Source: an uncultured Erysipelotrichaceae bacterium
GTDB taxonomy: Bacteria > Bacillota_I > Bacilli_A > RF39 > UBA660
DNA: 6,149 bases
Assembly (NCBI GenBank): GCA_902797105.1
Contig: CADBRL010000085.1
Location: forward strand, 1-6,149
Reading direction: 5' to 3'
Shown: positions 5,997 to 6,149 of the stretch, in pieces
Numbering within the stretch: position 1 is the first letter of the stretch
Layout: each line of letters begins with the position of its first letter
Position numbers and translations under genes: made by a program
The notes under the pieces: generated by a model
Seen by the model: only the letters and a program-made list of their open reading frames with translations
The model's database searches: none
Told to the model about the DNA's origin: nothing

Positions 5997-6017
5997 AATA
6001 ATAGAGGAGGATAGAAA

Positions 6018-6149
6018 ATGAAAAATACAAAAAGGGGATTTACTTTAACAGAATTAATTTCGGTAATAGTTATTTTATCTCTAATAATCTCTTTAGCAAC
6101 TATATCAGTTTTAGCTATAAGAAAAAATGTTTTGAAGAAAGACTACAAC
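6018..6149 (+). CDS. Type IV prepilin-like protein (partial, 3' end outside window)
   Basis: The ATG at 6018 is preceded by a strong GAGGAGG (6004-6010) at 7-nt spacing. The first 44 residues begin MKNTKRGFTLTELISVIVIL, which is a class III signal: a short basic leader, then Gly7 followed by Phe8 (prepilin peptidase cleavage after Gly) and Glu12 at mature position +5. A long hydrophobic alpha helix follows (ISVIVILSLIISLATISVLAI, about 14-34) and then a basic stretch. Such proteins are cleaved and methylated by a PilD/ComC-type peptidase and assembled into type IV pili, ComG competence pseudopili or related filaments. Which one cannot be told from the visible part. It has its own promoter after the truB terminator, so it is not in the operon. 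Confidence 0.85.
   Translation, partial: MKNTKRGFTLTELISVIVILSLIISLATISVLAIRKNVLKKDYN

Noticed and set aside
1..6149. CRISPR arrays, insertion sequences, tRNA or rRNA genes
   Set aside because: No regularly spaced repeats, terminal inverted repeats with a transposase, tRNA-like cloverleaf or rRNA sequence was seen. The window is an almost continuous coding operon.

Overview
The window is AT-rich throughout, and all genes lie on the + strand. Its core is the conserved nusA-infB translation/transcription operon of low-GC Gram-positive bacteria: rimP - nusA - rnpM(ylxR) - infB - rbfA - [GNAT-like gene] - truB. Gene content and order, strong purine-rich Shine-Dalgarno sites, a NusA that stops after KH2, and the presence of ylxR all point to Bacillota/Bacilli. 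A shortened RimP, no ylxQ between ylxR and infB, all eight stop codons TAA or TAG, and a single Trp (TGG) in roughly 1,980 residues suggest a streamlined lineage such as the uncultured gut Bacilli (RF39-like or Erysipelotrichia-like). That placement is inference, not demonstrated.

Layout. Positions 1-324 hold the 3' part of a small two-helix membrane protein resembling VirB2/TrbC-type pilin-like proteins. Positions 325-456 (about 130 nt) are a regulatory region: a hairpin followed by a T-tract (likely terminator), an extended -10 promoter, a perfect 7-bp GC-rich leader hairpin, and the rimP ribosome binding site. Positions 457-5938 form one tight operon. Four of its six junctions overlap (by 1, 8, 1 and 44 nt) and the other two have gaps of 2 and 17 nt, so translational coupling is likely. 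A strong intrinsic terminator whose right arm contains the truB stop codon closes the operon. Positions 5944-6017 contain a new sigma-A-type promoter overlapping an (ATT)6 tract. At 6018 a type IV prepilin-like gene begins and runs off the right edge.

How the genes work together. RimP and RbfA assist 30S maturation, IF2 starts translation, TruB makes tRNA pseudouridine-55, NusA modulates pausing, termination and antitermination, and RnpM (YlxR) is an RNA-binding modulator of RNase P in Bacillus. The least explained member is the 192-aa GNAT-like protein between rbfA and truB. It keeps parts of the acetyltransferase fold but appears to have lost the acetyl-CoA P-loop motif. Together with the half-length RimP it is the best candidate here for something not described.
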